Part shown: positions 24,631 to 33,137 of the stretch, piece after piece
Layout of the letters: every line of letters starts with the position of its first letter
Numbering within the stretch: position 1 is the stretch's first letter
DNA from: Candidatus Omnitrophota bacterium
Lineage (GTDB): Bacteria; Omnitrophota; Gorgyraeia; Zapsychrales; Zapsychraceae
Direction: 5' to 3'
NCBI GenBank assembly: GCA_020429915.1
Contig: JAGQKV010000011.1
Span: forward strand, 140,607-180,373
Length of the DNA: 39,767 bases
Translations under genes and position numbers: made by a program
Notes under the pieces: generated by a model
The model's database searches: none
Told to the model about the DNA's origin: nothing
Seen by the model: only the letters and a program-made list of their open reading frames with translations

Positions 24631-27600
24631 TTATACCCTTCTCAAATCAAGGGTGAGCGGATAGTCCGGATTGGCTGTGGCCACCGGACTGGCCTGCAAT
24701 TTCCCGGGCGTATGCCCCACTTTAAAGAATCTGGCGGTCCGCCGCGCCTCGGCCTCGTAGGCGTTGACCGGAAACGTGTCGTAATTACGTCCGCCCGGAT
24801 GCGCCACATGGTAAACACATCCTCCGACCGAACGGTTGGACCATTGGTCTACTATATCAAAAGTCAGCGGAGTGTGCACGGGAATGGTCGGATGCAGACA
24901 CGATGGCGGCTGCCATGCGCGGTAGCGCACACCGGCTATAAACTCTCCTTCCGTTCCGGTCGGAAACAAGGGAACTATGTATCCATTACAGCAGATATTG
25001 TAGCGTTTGTCCGCAACTCCTTTCACTTTCACCTGCAACCGTTCCACCGAGGAATCGACATACCGGGCCGTGCTTCCGCCGGCCGGCTCTTCGCCGAGCA
25101 CGTACCAGGGTTCGATGGCCGAACGCAGCTCCAGTTCGATCCCGCGATAGTTAACGGTGCCGATGACCGGAAAGCGAAATTCGAAATGCGGCTCAAAGAA
25201 TTCCATCTTCAGACCGATGCCGCGGTCGTTCAGGTCGGCGAGGACATCGAGAAAGTCCTCCCGGACGAAATGCGGCAACAGGAACTTGTCATGCAGCATC
25301 GTATCCCAGCGGACCAGCTCGGCCCGGTACGGCTCACGCCAGACCTTGAGAATCAACGCGCGGATCAGCAACTGCTGGACCAGACTCATGCGCGCATGCG
25401 GCGGCATTTCAAAACTACGAAATTCCACCAAGCCCAACCGGCCGGTGGCCGTGTCCGGTGAGTACAACTTATCGATACAAAACTCGGACCGGTGCGTGTT
25501 ACCGGTCCCGTCGACCAGGATGTGCCGGAAGAGCCGGTCGACGAGCCACGGCGGACATTGTCCAGATTTTTGCGTCTCCTTCTCCACCTGCTGCACGGCG
25601 ATCTCCAGTTCATAAAGGCTGTCCCGCCGCCCTTCATCGACTCGCGGGGCCTGACTGGTCGGACCGATAAACTGTCCCGTAAACAGATACGACAGGGCCG
25701 GATGATTATGCCAATAGGAAACAAGACTCGCCAGCAAATCGGGCCGCCGCAGAAAAGGGCTTTCCGCCGGGGTCCGTCCGCCGAGCACCACATGATTCCC
25801 GCCGCCGGTGCCGGAGTGTTTGCCGTCGAGCATGAACTTCTCCGTCCCCAACCGCGACAGGCGGGCTTCCTCATATAGTTCCGTGGTCTGGCTGACCAAA
25901 GACGGCCAGTTGTCAACCGGAGCGACGTTCACTTCGATAACACCCGGGTCGGGCGTAATCTTAAAGGATTCAATCCGCGTATCAAACGGCGGCGTATAAC
26001 CTTCGATGACCACCGGGATCTGCAGATCGGCCGCGGTCAACTCAATCTGCCGCAGCAAGACGAGATACTCCGCGGCGTCCGTGGCCGGCGGCATAAAGAT
26101 ATGCAGCTGTCCGTCGCGGACCTGCACGCATAACGCGGTGCGGACCACGCCCCGGGCCGAAGCGCCCTTGCGCAGGACCTTTTGCGGTTTGGCTGCGGCC
26201 GCCGGCTTGACCTTGCCTTTTGCCTTGACGATATCGGCGGGAAAAGGATCCTGTTGCAGGAGCGGATCACGGTCAAAGACCTGATGGCGGTCCTCCTGAA
26301 TCGACCACGGCAAAGAATCCAGCGGCAGACGCAGCCCCATCGGAGAATCGCCCGGGACCAGGTACATATTACGTTCCCGGAATTTCCACGGGCGGCTGTA
26401 CCATTCCACCAGACCGTCGCCCTGCCGGGCGGCCAGCGGCAACGCGTAACCGATCACCTCGCCGAGATCCTTGGCGAACACCCGGCTCAGCCGCCGGCGT
26501 TCGGCCGCGTCTTTCAGCTTGGCGCGGATCGGATCGATATTGACCGGCAGCCGCTGCTCCTTCCACAAGTAGTGCCACGGGTCCTCGTAGCCTTTAACCA
26601 CATTCTTCGGATCGACCCCCAAACGCTCGGTCAGGCGGCGGACAAAACGCTGGGCGTCCTTGCCGGTGCGCCCCTGGTCTCCCGAGATGGTGGCCAACAA
26701 GCGCTCATCCTCCCAAACCGGTACCCCGTCCTTGCGCCAATAGCAGCCCATGACCCAGCGCGGCAACTGCTCGCCGGGATACCATTTGCCTAGTCCGTCA
26801 AAAATCAGCGCCCCGGCGGTCCAGCGGTCCTTGAGCCGCTTCAGCAGATGCGCGGACAAGCGGTACTTGTCGTGGCCCAGCGCGGCTGTCGTCCATTGCG
26901 CGCCTTCCATATCATCGATCGAGACAAACGTAGGCTCCCCGCCCATAGTCAGTTGGACCTGCTCGCGAAGCATCTCTTCGTCCACCTGCTCACCGGTCCG
27001 GTGGATGGCCTCCCACTGCTCGTCGGAGTACGGCTTGGTGACACGCGGGTCTTCGTGGATGCGGGTAATCGTCATCTCATGGCCGAAGTCGACATCACAG
27101 TCCTCCACACTGCCGGAGATCGGCGCGGCGGATGACGGTGCCGGTGTGGCCACCAGCGGAATATGACCTTCACCGGTCAACAGGCCCGACGTCGGATCCA
27201 GTCCGACCCAACCCGCGCCGGGCAGATAAACTTCGGCCCAGGCGTGCAAATCGGTAAAGTCTCTGTCGGTCCCGGAGGGGCCGTCCAGGGACTTTACGTC
27301 CGCCGTCAGCTGGATGAGATATCCCGAGACGAAACGCGCGGCGAGCCCCTTGTGGCGCAGCAGGTTCACCAATAACCACGCCGAATCCCGGCACGATCCG
27401 GACTGCTTGGTCAAGGTCTCATCGGGCGTCTGCACCCCGGGTTCAAGGCGGATAACGTAATTGATCAGATGATGCAACCGTTGATTGACCTCGACCAGGA
27501 AATCGATGGTCGGCCGTTTGTTCTTACGGATACTGCGCGCCAATTCCATGAAGATTTCCGGTTCCTTTTTCTTCTCGAGAAACGGCTTAAGTTCCTTTTT

Positions 27601-27930
27601 CAGCCACGGTTCGTAGCGGAAAGGATATTTTTCGGCGGACTCTTCGAGGAAAAAATCAAACGGATTGATGACCGTCATATCGGCGGTCAGGTCGACCTGC
27701 ACCTGAAAGACATCGGTCTTGTCCGGAAAGACCAGCCGTGCCAGATAGTTTCCCTGCGGGTCCTGCTGCCAATTGATGAAATGGTCCTGAGGATTGATTT
27801 TCAAGGCGTAGCTCAAGATCGGCGTGCGCGAGTGCGGCGCGGGCCGCAGGCGTACGATCTGCGGGCCGAGTTCGATCGGCTTACTGTAGCGGTACGTGGT
27901 GGTATGGTTCAAAGCAACATGAATAGCCAT
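24631..27930 (-). CDS. Transglutaminase-like protease / DUF2126 fusion protein
   Basis: A 1099-residue protein. The N-terminal bacterial transglutaminase-associated domain (HVALNHTTTYRYSKPIELGPQIVRLRP) leads to a transglutaminase core with the triad C180 (GSCRDSAWLLVNLLR), H229 (DLHAWAEVYLPG) and D245 (GLDPTSG). The large C-terminal DUF2126 starts near residue 330 (LTMGGEPTFVSIDD, ALIFDGLGKWYPGEQLPRW) and continues through GTGGGNHVVLGG and HPTIPVHTPLTFDI. The length is normal for the fusion. The likely role is making or breaking amide bonds in a peptide-tagging system that ends in Anbu. GATAAT lies 9 nt before ATG 27930, implying a very short leader. Confidence 0.95.
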   Translation of the reverse strand: MAIHVALNHTTTYRYSKPIELGPQIVRLRPAPHSRTPILSYALKINPQDHFINWQQDPQGNYLARLVFPDKTDVFQVQVDLTADMTVINPFDFFLEESAEKYPFRYEPWLKKELKPFLEKKKEPEIFMELARSIRKNKRPTIDFLVEVNQRLHHLINYVIRLEPGVQTPDETLTKQSGSCRDSAWLLVNLLRHKGLAARFVSGYLIQLTADVKSLDGPSGTDRDFTDLHAWAEVYLPGAGWVGLDPTSGLLTGEGHIPLVATPAPSSAAPISGSVEDCDVDFGHEMTITRIHEDPRVTKPYSDEQWEAIHRTGEQVDEEMLREQVQLTMGGEPTFVSIDDMEGAQWTTAALGHDKYRLSAHLLKRLKDRWTAGALIFDGLGKWYPGEQLPRWVMGCYWRKDGVPVWEDERLLATISGDQGRTGKDAQRFVRRLTERLGVDPKNVVKGYEDPWHYLWKEQRLPVNIDPIRAKLKDAAERRRLSRVFAKDLGEVIGYALPLAARQGDGLVEWYSRPWKFRERNMYLVPGDSPMGLRLPLDSLPWSIQEDRHQVFDRDPLLQQDPFPADIVKAKGKVKPAAAAKPQKVLRKGASARGVVRTALCVQVRDGQLHIFMPPATDAAEYLVLLRQIELTAADLQIPVVIEGYTPPFDTRIESFKITPDPGVIEVNVAPVDNWPSLVSQTTELYEEARLSRLGTEKFMLDGKHSGTGGGNHVVLGGRTPAESPFLRRPDLLASLVSYWHNHPALSYLFTGQFIGPTSQAPRVDEGRRDSLYELEIAVQQVEKETQKSGQCPPWLVDRLFRHILVDGTGNTHRSEFCIDKLYSPDTATGRLGLVEFRSFEMPPHARMSLVQQLLIRALILKVWREPYRAELVRWDTMLHDKFLLPHFVREDFLDVLADLNDRGIGLKMEFFEPHFEFRFPVIGTVNYRGIELELRSAIEPWYVLGEEPAGGSTARYVDSSVERLQVKVKGVADKRYNICCNGYIVPLFPTGTEGEFIAGVRYRAWQPPSCLHPTIPVHTPLTFDIVDQWSNRSVGGCVYHVAHPGGRNYDTFPVNAYEAEARRTARFFKVGHTPGKLQASPVATANPDYPLTLDLRRV

Positions 27931-28137
27931 AAGACAGAGATTATCCTTTCACTGGATGTCCGTTACCTTAGTTGTGGGGTGCGAGAACGCGGGCGAAAGA
28001 AAACCCTTGTGATGACGGCCGGTGTCCGGGACACAAACCGGGCAGCCGGATGATAGAATTGATGCGGAACGACCCTTCAATTATAGTCAAAAAGACAGGA
28101 ATTGGGAAACTAAAATTCCGCCTGGCCTCCCCCTATG

Positions 28138-28572
28138 CTACCGGGCTTTTTTCCATAGAAAATAGTCCATATCATCGGTGGCGCTGGATCCCATATGCAT
28201 GCCGCCGCCCGGCCGAAGGGTAAAGGTGAGGATTACCTGGCGGCCGCGCGCGTTAGCTGTCAACAAGACGGTATTCTTATTGATCTCCTCAACCTGATAG
28301 GCCACGGACTCCTTCCGGTCTCCCCGGAAGGTGACCACCTGCCTATCGGTTATCTGCAACTTCAGCAGTCCGCGCAGCAACTTGAGTTGCCCGGGCAACG
28401 TGGCGGCCTCCTTAACCGAAATTGTGGAACTGCTCTGAACATTCTCCAGCGTACGGTCATAGTCGATTACCCACGTGCCCTTGAGCCAACCGGGGACGGC
28501 GGTCTGGGTGTGACCGTGCGTGGCGACAGTGCATGCCGCCAGGCACAGGGTGAGGCAGAGCAATTGGCGCAT
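28138..28572 (-). CDS. Small lipocalin-like exported lipoprotein
   Basis: A 144-residue protein. MRQLLCLTLCLAAC gives a lipobox (LAAC) or ordinary signal peptide. The mature part (PGWLKGTWVIDYDRTLENVQ, LLKLQITDRQVVTFRGDRKESVAYQVEEINKN, RQVILTFTLRPGGGMHMG) is beta-rich and resembles lipocalin-like periplasmic proteins; the family is not certain. AAGGAG lies 9 nt before ATG 28572. The 207-base gap to the transglutaminase gene (27931-28137) contains no gene that I can support. Confidence 0.75.
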   Translation of the reverse strand: MRQLLCLTLCLAACTVATHGHTQTAVPGWLKGTWVIDYDRTLENVQSSSTISVKEAATLPGQLKLLRGLLKLQITDRQVVTFRGDRKESVAYQVEEINKNTVLLTANARGRQVILTFTLRPGGGMHMGSSATDDMDYFLWKKAR

Positions 28573-28591
28573 AAGATAAACTCCTTGTATA

Positions 28592-28748
28592 CAGCGGACA
28601 GCGGTGAGCGTTTAGCGGCGAGTTTCAAGACGCGCCATTTGAGGTTAGACACCTGTCCCTAGCGACTCACTCCGCACTACACCCTGATCCCACTGATCTC
28701 TAGTCGCTACTCCCTGTCTTTTCACTATCCGCTATCCGCTAAACGCTG
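28592..28748. repeat. Dispersed palindromic repeat, TTAGCGG arm type, copy A1
   Basis: About 157 bp. The left end contains AGCGTTTAGCGG and the right end CCGCTAAACGCT, i.e. complementary arms made of TTAGCGG-like units. The core GTTTCAAGACGCGCCATTT follows the left arm. It fills the gap between the lipoprotein gene and the PEBP gene. Homologous copies lie at 29384-29536, 33220-33384 and 39481-39643. Confidence 0.75.
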
Positions 28749-28758
28749 GAAACAAGCA

Positions 28759-29277
28759 CTATTTCTTCGTATACATTCCCATCAACTGCGCCTTGGCGAT
28801 CGTGTAACCGGCCATGGCTTCCTCCAGCTCACGTTTGCTGGCGCCCGGGTGAAGCTCGAGCTCGCGATCCAGCGCGTACAATTTAAAATAGTACCGGTGC
28901 GTTCCGGTCGGCGGACACGGGCCGCCGTAATTGGTCCGGCCCCAGCTGTTGGTGCCGAAGACACCGGGGTAATCATCTTCCTCAATGACGTCGGTGGGTT
29001 TGATATTCCATACGATCCAGTGGTCCCAGGTGCCGTTAGGCGCGTCGGGATCGTCCATAATCAGGGCCAACGTCTTGGTTTCCTCGGGGATACCGGTAAT
29101 TTTGAGAGGCGGATTGATATCCTCTCCCTGACAGGTATATTTCCAGGGAATCTGTTCCTTGTCGGCAAACATAGGGCTGGTCAGTTTCATGATTACCTCC
29201 TTCGAATGGCCAGTAAGAGGAATAACGGCGAACGCAGCGAGAACGCCAACCGTCAAACTCCATCGCATAACGTTCAT
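28759..29277 (-). CDS. YbhB/YbcL (PEBP) family protein
   Basis: A 172-residue protein of the phosphatidylethanolamine-binding family: LALIMDDPDAPNGTWDHWIVWNI, NSWGRTNYGGPCPPTGTHRYYFKLYALD are diagnostic. From ATG 29277 it carries a clear signal peptide (MNVMRWSLTVGVLAAFAVIPLTG) but a poor ribosome-binding site. ATG 29190 has a strong AAGGAGG 8 nt upstream and would give a 143-residue cytosolic form starting MKLTSPMF. Both forms may be made. Bacterial members bind small ligands; the role is poorly defined. It lies 24 bases downstream of tRNA-Gly on the same strand. Confidence 0.9.
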   Translation of the reverse strand: MNVMRWSLTVGVLAAFAVIPLTGHSKEVIMKLTSPMFADKEQIPWKYTCQGEDINPPLKITGIPEETKTLALIMDDPDAPNGTWDHWIVWNIKPTDVIEEDDYPGVFGTNSWGRTNYGGPCPPTGTHRYYFKLYALDRELELHPGASKRELEEAMAGYTIAKAQLMGMYTKK

Positions 29278-29301
29278 AGGCTGTTCCAACATCGTCTTGC
29301 A

Positions 29302-29372
29302 AGCGGGAGAACGGAATCGAACCGTCGTTAGTAGCTTGGGAAGCTACCGTTCTGCCACTGAACTACTCCCGC
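29302..29372 (-). tRNA. tRNA-Gly(CCC)
   Basis: The cloverleaf is complete: acceptor GCGGGAG/CTCCCGC, D-stem GTTC/GAAC, anticodon stem GTAGC/GCTAC with loop TTCCCAA (anticodon CCC), T-arm GACGG-TTCGATT-CCGTT, discriminator T. No encoded CCA. Repeat copy A2 lies directly upstream, so its promoter is probably inside or beyond that repeat. Confidence 0.95.
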
Positions 29373-29383
29373 AAAAAGCAGTG

Positions 29384-29536
29384 GTAAGCGTTTAGCGGAT
29401 AGAGAAAAGTAAGGGATTAGTCTATAGGTGTTGGTGGGATCAGGGAATAGGTGGCGTGCGAACTTTTCCCCGCCGTGACTTAATCCTTTACTGCTATTCA
29501 CTTTCTGTTCTCTGTCCGCTGAACGCTGTCCGCTGT
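29384..29536. repeat. Dispersed palindromic repeat, TTAGCGG arm type, copy A2
   Basis: About 153 bp between tRNA-Gly and the tRNA-Leu promoter. The left end is AAGCGTTTAGCGGATAG; the right end is GTCCGCTGAACGCTGTCCGCTG. The interior is more diverged than in A1, A3 and A4, and its core seems to lie in the opposite orientation (GGCGTGCGAAC on the plus strand). Confidence 0.65.
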
Positions 29537-29556
29537 AATAACAATGTGTCAAATTA

Positions 29557-29586
29557 TTGACAAATCACAGGCACTGTGTGTATACT
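29557..29586 (+). promoter_or_regulatory. tRNA-Leu promoter
   Basis: TTGACA (29557-29562), 18-bp spacer, TATACT (29581-29586). The predicted start, near 29593, is a few bases before the tRNA at 29598. Confidence 0.75.
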
Positions 29587-29597
29587 ACTGCACTCAT

Positions 29598-29681
29598 GCC
29601 GAAGTGGCGAAATTGGTAGACGCGCACGTTTCAGGGGCGTGTGGGAGCAATCCCATGTGGGTTCGACCCCCACCTTCGGCA
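29598..29681 (+). tRNA. tRNA-Leu(CAG)
   Basis: A class II tRNA: acceptor GCCGAAG/CTTCGGC, D-arm with AATTGGTAGA loop, anticodon stem CACGT/GCGTG (one G-T) with loop TTCAGGG (anticodon CAG), a long variable arm (TGGGAGCAATCCCA), T-arm GTGGG-TTCGACC-CCCAC and discriminator A. CCA is not encoded. Confidence 0.96.
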
Positions 29682-29796
29682 TTTTCATTCCTGCGAAGCT
29701 CTGAACCATCCTCACATCTTGAAAAAAAACAAAGAGCGAAGCAGAATCCAATCCCTCCAAAGAACTTCCCTAATTCTAAATAAACATTCCCGAATG

Positions 29797-30654
29797 TCAA
29801 GCTGCCGCCAACCGGCCGTCCGCTTCCCTAAGGAACAACTTATCCTCAGGAATAAACAGGATATAGAAAATCATCAGCTGCAGGCTGAAATAAATCAACT
29901 GATGCATGGTGACGGCGATCAGCACATGAAAGAGAATCCCCCACACGATCACCAGCGGACGTGTCCGGCGGAAAAAGAATAAAAAAGGTCCGACCGTTTC
30001 AAACGCCAGCGCGGCCAGCATCTGAACCGTCCACGCCCACTTGGGCAGCACGCGCAGCATCCAGGCGGCGATGTCCGTCCGGTAAACGCCCTGCACGTGC
30101 GTCCACAGGACGTCCGAATGGACAAGCCAGTCACCGTAGGCGACCTTGCAAATCCCCGCCCCGAAATAGGATATGATCAGCGTGGCCTGCAGCGTACGCA
30201 ACGCCCAGCCGGATTGCCGCAGCACCCGGCGGCCGTCCGGGGCCTCGTATTCATCGGCCGGCGGCTGGGCCGCGAGTACGGCAAACACCAGGATATAAAA
30301 CTTGTTTAACGTAAAGGCGGACACCAGGTCGACATTCTGTGCATACACCGCACAGATCAGCAGGACCGTGGTGCACAAACGCCGCTGCCAGCCGAAGATG
30401 ACCGACAGGCCGCAGCCGAAGAGGATCCCGCCGAAGACCGGGACCATCCAGTCGGCGAGCAACGGAAACGGCGTGACGTGATACCAGCTCTTGGTCGCGG
30501 CCGTCAGGTGAAACCCTTCCGCGGTCAGCCATTCACCGGCATAACGGAAACGTTCGGCCATATAATACAAAAAGCTGATGACAAAGGCCTGTTCAAAACG
30601 CCGCAGCCGTCCGGGGTGGACAGGCCGATACCACATGTCCATAAAGGCTTCCAT
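29797..30654 (-). CDS. HTTM-domain membrane protein
   Basis: A 285-residue polytopic membrane protein. The N-terminal RFEQAFVISFLYYMAERF, ICAVYAQNVDLVSAFTLNKFYILVFAVLA, GAGICKVAYGDWLVHSD and ETVGPFLFFFRRTRPLVIVWGILFHVLIA match the HTTM domain of the vitamin-K-dependent gamma-carboxylase superfamily. The soluble carboxylase part is absent, so activity is uncertain. Its ATG is one base after the stop of the gene before it, so the two are translationally coupled and probably form a complex. Confidence 0.85.
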   Translation of the reverse strand: MEAFMDMWYRPVHPGRLRRFEQAFVISFLYYMAERFRYAGEWLTAEGFHLTAATKSWYHVTPFPLLADWMVPVFGGILFGCGLSVIFGWQRRLCTTVLLICAVYAQNVDLVSAFTLNKFYILVFAVLAAQPPADEYEAPDGRRVLRQSGWALRTLQATLIISYFGAGICKVAYGDWLVHSDVLWTHVQGVYRTDIAAWMLRVLPKWAWTVQMLAALAFETVGPFLFFFRRTRPLVIVWGILFHVLIAVTMHQLIYFSLQLMIFYILFIPEDKLFLREADGRLAAA

Positions 30655-30655
30655 G

Positions 30656-31285
30656 TCAGCCGCCTCCCCCCGTAAAGGAATGTGTCGAAATCAGTTCCAG
30701 CCGGTCTTTCTCGACGTCCGCGAACGGTGGACGCTGCCAGCGGCCCTCCGGTTTGGCGATCTCTTCGCTGCCGGTAAGATAGACCGCTCGTACCAGGCGC
30801 ACCGCGGTCACCCCGGGTTCTCCCGGATGCAATGACTCGTACCGGCGTTTAATGAATTCGGCCATGGCCTGGCGCCGCGCCTGGGCGGCCTCGTCATTGC
30901 CGATGCCGTCGAGCATCCGCTTCAGGCGGCTGCGGTAACCGAACGGCTTGAGCCGCGCCAGGTCTTCTTCCGGGACGCTGATCCAGTTCCGCTCTCCATC
31001 ACGGCGCACGAGGTAGTAGTAATTCCCCCAGCGGCTGATACGGTCCGGAAACAGACAGGAGATACGGTACATGTTGTTAGCAAAATTGAGGACCTCGCGA
31101 GAGACCGAATACGGCACACCGATGCCGGTGAGTATCTTGTAGGGAAAGCCCTTGTTGGTCACCGCCACGATCGTGATCGGAGCCAACCACAGAACCATGA
31201 ACAGATAGGCGAGCCAGCCGTCCCGTCCGCTGCAGATGCGTTTGGGCAACTGGGAAATTCCGGTATTGCGTTGATCATCGGTCAT
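30656..31285 (-). CDS. Membrane-anchored partner of the HTTM protein
   Basis: A 209-residue protein of unknown family. One transmembrane helix lies near residues 24-43 (GWLAYLFMVLWLAPITIVAV), followed by a soluble domain with NNMYRISCLFPDRISRWGNYYYLVRRDG and a basic region. Proteins of this shape are often seen beside HTTM genes; the one-base gap supports a functional pair. No enzymatic motif is recognised. GC content and codon use look like the neighbours. Confidence 0.78.
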   Translation of the reverse strand: MTDDQRNTGISQLPKRICSGRDGWLAYLFMVLWLAPITIVAVTNKGFPYKILTGIGVPYSVSREVLNFANNMYRISCLFPDRISRWGNYYYLVRRDGERNWISVPEEDLARLKPFGYRSRLKRMLDGIGNDEAAQARRQAMAEFIKRRYESLHPGEPGVTAVRLVRAVYLTGSEEIAKPEGRWQRPPFADVEKDRLELISTHSFTGGGG

Positions 31286-31305
31286 ACGTGTAAAACTCTC
31301 AGCCG

Positions 31306-31815
31306 TTACTTCGGCGTTGGGATCAACGGATCGCCTTCCAGCACGATGTCATCCACCCACACCGTTCCTTTACCGTTGATAATGATATTGAGCATGACCT
31401 GGTCCGCGACCTGGCCCGGCTGCAGGATAAACGGGGTGACGATGGTCTGCCACTTTTTGTTGGTCCCCTCGATAAACGAGGTCGTGCCGCGCGAGAAGTA
31501 TGCCTGTCCCTTCACCCGCACCCACATCTCAAGATAGGCCTTGCCGACCAAGTCCTTGCTGCGGACTTGGGCCTTGTAGACGAGTTTGACGTTGTCCAGG
31601 TTCAGTCCGGAGGCATCGTGCAGCGGGACGGTCACCGGCCAGGCCGCAGTGATGCGTACCGAGCCGTCGCCTTCGGTCTTGACCTTGGTATCCGTCTCGA
31701 TCAGGGTCGCCAGTGTCCCGGCATCGTCCAGATTAACCGCGACGATCTGCTCGGCGGCCGCCGGCGCGGCCGTCAACATTAACGCCGGCAAGATGCCCAG
31801 TATAAATTTTCGCAT
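31306..31815 (-). CDS. Exported carbohydrate-binding-module-like protein
   Basis: A 169-residue protein with signal peptide MRKFILGILPALMLTAAPAAAE. The rest has a jelly-roll flavour: DGSVRITAAWPVTVPLHDASGLNLDNVKLVYKAQVRSKDLVGKAYLEMWV, then TSFIEGTNKKWQTIVTPFIL and GKGTVWVDDIVLEGDPL, the WVDDI(V/R)L ending typical of CBM/galactose-binding-like domains. The ligand is unknown. AAGGAG precedes ATG 31815. It may share a transcript with the HTTM pair (20-base gap). Confidence 0.8.
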   Translation of the reverse strand: MRKFILGILPALMLTAAPAAAEQIVAVNLDDAGTLATLIETDTKVKTEGDGSVRITAAWPVTVPLHDASGLNLDNVKLVYKAQVRSKDLVGKAYLEMWVRVKGQAYFSRGTTSFIEGTNKKWQTIVTPFILQPGQVADQVMLNIIINGKGTVWVDDIVLEGDPLIPTPK

Positions 31816-31843
31816 GGTATTCTCCTTTATGTTCGGTGTCGCG

Positions 31844-32530
31844 TTACCAATACAGCAAGACCAGAAAAAACTTCAGCGCCGGCCAGTAAATCACGTCGAT
31901 GGCCTGCCACGCCAGATAGATCCCCAGGAACATGAACATCGGATTGCTGATAAACGCCATGTAATTGCGCGCGTGATCTTCGTTCATGATCAACGGCAAA
32001 ACCCCGCTGCCGTCGAGAGGCGGCATCGGGATCATATTGAAGACAAACAACAGAATATTCAGCGCGAACATCAGGCTCAGGAAGACCGCCACTCCGTTGA
32101 GCAGGCCCGGCGTCGCCGGCAGAACCACCTGGTGGAATTCCAGCGAATACGGATAAACAAAGAGCCCCAGCCACAAGCCGATCTTCATGATCACCCCGGC
32201 AATGACCGCCAAGCACAAATTGGAAACGGGTCCGGCCAAGGCCATCAGCGCGGCGCGTTTGGGATACTGCATCGCCCAGGTCGGATCGTAGGGCGCGCTC
32301 GCCCAACCCATCATCCAGCCGCCGATGAAATACGTGAGCAGCGGGATCACGACCATACCGACCGGCTCGCGCCGAATGTGCGGCTCCGGATTGAGGCTGA
32401 CCTGCCCGCCCTCATAGGCGGTCTCGTCACCCAGCTTCAACGCCGCCCAGGCGTGCGCCGCCTCGTGGATGACCGTGGATAAAATGAAGGCCGCGTACCA
32501 CCACGCGCCGATCAGGATAAAATTACTCAT
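31844..32530 (-). CDS. Site-2 protease family (peptidase M50) membrane metalloprotease
   Basis: A 228-residue polytopic membrane protein. Zinc-binding HEAAH (H22, E23, H26) lies in the first helix and the NMIPMPPLDGSGVLPL motif with the third ligand aspartate lies near residue 175. AALMALAGPVSNLCLAVIAG is also family-typical. This is the compact M50 type without PDZ or CBS domains. Such enzymes cleave transmembrane substrates to release signals; the target is unknown. It is 12 bases after the glycosylase gene without a clear Shine-Dalgarno sequence. Confidence 0.9.
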   Translation of the reverse strand: MSNFILIGAWWYAAFILSTVIHEAAHAWAALKLGDETAYEGGQVSLNPEPHIRREPVGMVVIPLLTYFIGGWMMGWASAPYDPTWAMQYPKRAALMALAGPVSNLCLAVIAGVIMKIGLWLGLFVYPYSLEFHQVVLPATPGLLNGVAVFLSLMFALNILLFVFNMIPMPPLDGSGVLPLIMNEDHARNYMAFISNPMFMFLGIYLAWQAIDVIYWPALKFFLVLLYW

Positions 32531-32542
32531 GGATTGTCCGAT

Positions 32543-33019
32543 TCAATACCGGAGCAAACGCCGCCAGGCCGCGATCTTGGTTTGTAACGGGACCGCATGC
32601 GCCGGACTGGACGACGGCAGTTTCACCACCGGGACATCGGTGACAACGTGCCGTGTGAACAGCCGGTACGCCAGGCCCCCGTTGCAGCCGATGACATTTA
32701 AATGCCTGTATTGTAGCAGAAATTTGCCGAAATCGTTGATCCGTGCGTCTTTAATCGCGGAGTCGAGTGAGGAACCGTTCCTGTGGCAGGACGCGATCAC
32801 GTCCCACAGGCCGACGCGCAACCCCCGCAGTCTTTGCAGACGCCGGGCATAGTCTTCCGGAAAATCCTCCTCAAAGACGCCGCCCACGATTTTCCAGAAG
32901 TGATTCTGACTGTTACCGTAGTACTGTTGCTTTTGCAGCGACTGCTGCGAGGGCATGGAGCCGAGGATGAGGATACGCGTCGAACGGGTGACCACGGGGA
33001 CCAGATTTGACCGCTTCAT
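32543..33019 (-). CDS. DNA-deoxyinosine/uracil glycosylase (UDG superfamily)
   Basis: A 158-residue protein. ILILGSMPSQQSLQKQQYYGNSQNHFWKIVG and LWDVIASCHRNGSSLDSAI are the signature of the small hypoxanthine/deoxyinosine glycosylase group of the uracil-DNA glycosylase superfamily, and KLPSSSPAHA is the C-terminal motif. It removes deaminated bases from DNA to start base-excision repair. AGAGG lies 9 nt before ATG 33019 and a good promoter is present. No repair partner is adjacent; the B-family polymerase operon lies about 2 kb away. Confidence 0.92.
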   Translation of the reverse strand: MKRSNLVPVVTRSTRILILGSMPSQQSLQKQQYYGNSQNHFWKIVGGVFEEDFPEDYARRLQRLRGLRVGLWDVIASCHRNGSSLDSAIKDARINDFGKFLLQYRHLNVIGCNGGLAYRLFTRHVVTDVPVVKLPSSSPAHAVPLQTKIAAWRRLLRY

Positions 33020-33043
33020 TCAAAGGCCTCTTTCATTGGCCTT

Positions 33044-33072
33044 ATCTTATTGGTTTGTGTGTGTTTTGGCAA
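33044..33072 (-). promoter_or_regulatory. Promoter of the DNA glycosylase gene
   Basis: Minus-strand TTGCCA (33067-33072), 17 bp, TAAGAT (33044-33049). The leader of about 17-20 nt carries the AGAGG site. Confidence 0.55.
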
Positions 33073-33137
33073 GAGCGTGGAGGATGCGGGGAAGAATGGG
33101 CGGCGGGCGGCCGCGAAGCTGCCGATCTTGCGCAGAT

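Noticed and set aside
27972-28223. Plus-strand ORF between the transglutaminase and lipoprotein genes
   Set aside because: No ribosome-binding site or domain, and it overlaps the end of the lipoprotein gene on the other strand.
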